Part shown: in pieces, positions 63,729-64,000 of the stretch
Layout of the letters: the number at the start of each line of letters is the position of its first letter
How positions within the stretch are numbered: position 1 is the stretch's first letter
Assembly: GCF_947488025.1 (NCBI RefSeq)
Contig: NZ_CANKYS010000002.1
Location: 62,001 to 126,000, forward strand
Length of the DNA stretch: 64,000 nucleotides
Direction of reading: 5' to 3'
Source of the DNA: an uncultured Nocardioides sp.
Lineage (GTDB): Bacteria > Actinomycetota > Actinomycetes > Propionibacteriales > Nocardioidaceae
Position numbers and translations under genes: made by a program
Notes under the pieces: model-generated
What the model was told of the DNA's origin: nothing
What the model saw: only the letters and a program-made list of their open reading frames with translations
The model's database searches: none

Positions 63729-63734
63729 AGTCTA
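63729..63734 (-). promoter_or_regulatory. -10 box of rel
   Basis: TAGACT on the minus strand, 6 nt before the rel ATG and just past the apt stop (63745-63747). A leaderless rel transcript is expected, in addition to any read-through from apt. Confidence 0.6.
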
Positions 63735-63744
63735 GTGAGCACTG

Positions 63745-64000
63745 TCAGATCGTGAGCAGCGACTCGACCGCGAGGTCGCCGGTGACCGTCCGGGGGTCGA
63801 GGAACGAGAGCTCCATCAGCACCGACGCGCCGGTCGCGACGCCGCCGCAGGCCTCGATGAGCTGCCGCGTCGCCACGGCGGTGCCGCCGGTCGCCAGGAC
63901 GTCGTCGACCATGAGCACCCGCTCCCCCGGCGCGATGGCGTCGGTGTGGACCTCGAGGGTCGCCTCGCCGTACTCGAGGGCGTAGGAGACCGCGTGCGCC
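63745..64000 (-). CDS. apt: adenine phosphoribosyltransferase (3' part)
   Basis: The last 84 residues are in view; the start lies beyond the right edge. RVLMVDDVLATGGTAVATRQ is the PRPP-binding signature with the paired Asp, and YALEYGEATLEVHTDAI precedes it. Makes AMP from adenine and PRPP. Gap to rel is 22 nt. Confidence 0.93.
   Translation of the reverse strand, partial: AHAVSYALEYGEATLEVHTDAIAPGERVLMVDDVLATGGTAVATRQLIEACGGVATGASVLMELSFLDPRTVTGDLAVESLLTI

Noticed and set aside
1..64000. tRNA, rRNA, insertion sequence or prophage genes.
   Set aside because: I looked for the TTCGA arm context, transposase motifs and phage structural genes while reading and saw none; a tRNA scan would settle the first point.

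Overview
The window is a 64 kb piece of a high-GC actinobacterial chromosome. Gene content and order (alaS-ruvX-mltG-aroE-prepilin peptidase-aroC-aroK-aroB-aroQ, efp-nusB, apt-rel, hisS-aspS, an Rpf-type transglycosylase, Mce-associated proteins, a LigB-type ATP-dependent ligase) and the many GTG starts fit Actinomycetia. A Nocardioides-like member of the Nocardioidaceae is my best guess, but that is inference. I see no tRNA, rRNA, CRISPR array, transposase or phage gene, and no gene-free stretch longer than 300 bp.

Layout. (1) 0-5.8 kb: a minus-strand run made of an orphan Mce-associated pair, a YumC-type ferredoxin/NADP reductase and a small SPFH-like protein, then an overlapping glycosyltransferase/methyltransferase/alpha-alpha-toroid trio of unknown product. 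(2) 5.9-25.6 kb: mostly single genes in divergent or convergent pairs. They include an ion channel with a non-canonical filter, hemerythrin, uvrB, a cardiolipin-synthase-like protein, a pseudo-receiver/TrxR-like flavoprotein, an AlkA-like glycosylase, tryptophan dioxygenase, an Rpf-like transglycosylase, an App1-like phosphatase, a class II amidotransferase, DNA ligase and a TetR regulator. (3) 25.7-26.7 kb: efp-nusB. (4) 26.7-35.1 kb: a block of mixed-strand genes that separates efp/nusB from the aro cluster. It holds a SulP transporter translationally coupled to a CYTH-like/Ppx fusion, a DUF4186 protein, a 62-aa four-cysteine protein, a PhzF homologue and a secreted PKD-like protein. (5) 35.2-45.3 kb: a tightly overlapping 11-gene minus-strand operon from two small membrane-associated proteins through alaS to aroQ. 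(6) 45.3-49.3 kb: rarA, an LLM flavin oxidoreductase and a TreS-like GH13 enzyme. (7) 49.4-55.8 kb: a complete oligopeptide ABC operon in the order C-A-B-D-F, with structured DNA between A and B and a palindrome upstream. (8) 56.0-64.0 kb: MBL hydrolase-hisS-aspS, a DUF349 protein, a palindromic repeat array, rel, and the end of apt.

Many first genes of transcription units have a TAnnnT -10 box ending 6-8 nt before the start codon, so leaderless mRNA appears common. Internal genes usually overlap by 1-8 nt (ATGA, GTGA or TGATG), which implies translational coupling. The least explained elements are the SulP-CYTH/Ppx pair, the interlocked inverted repeats inside the opp operon, the 31-bp-period palindromic array between the DUF349 gene and rel, and the GT-methyltransferase-toroid trio.
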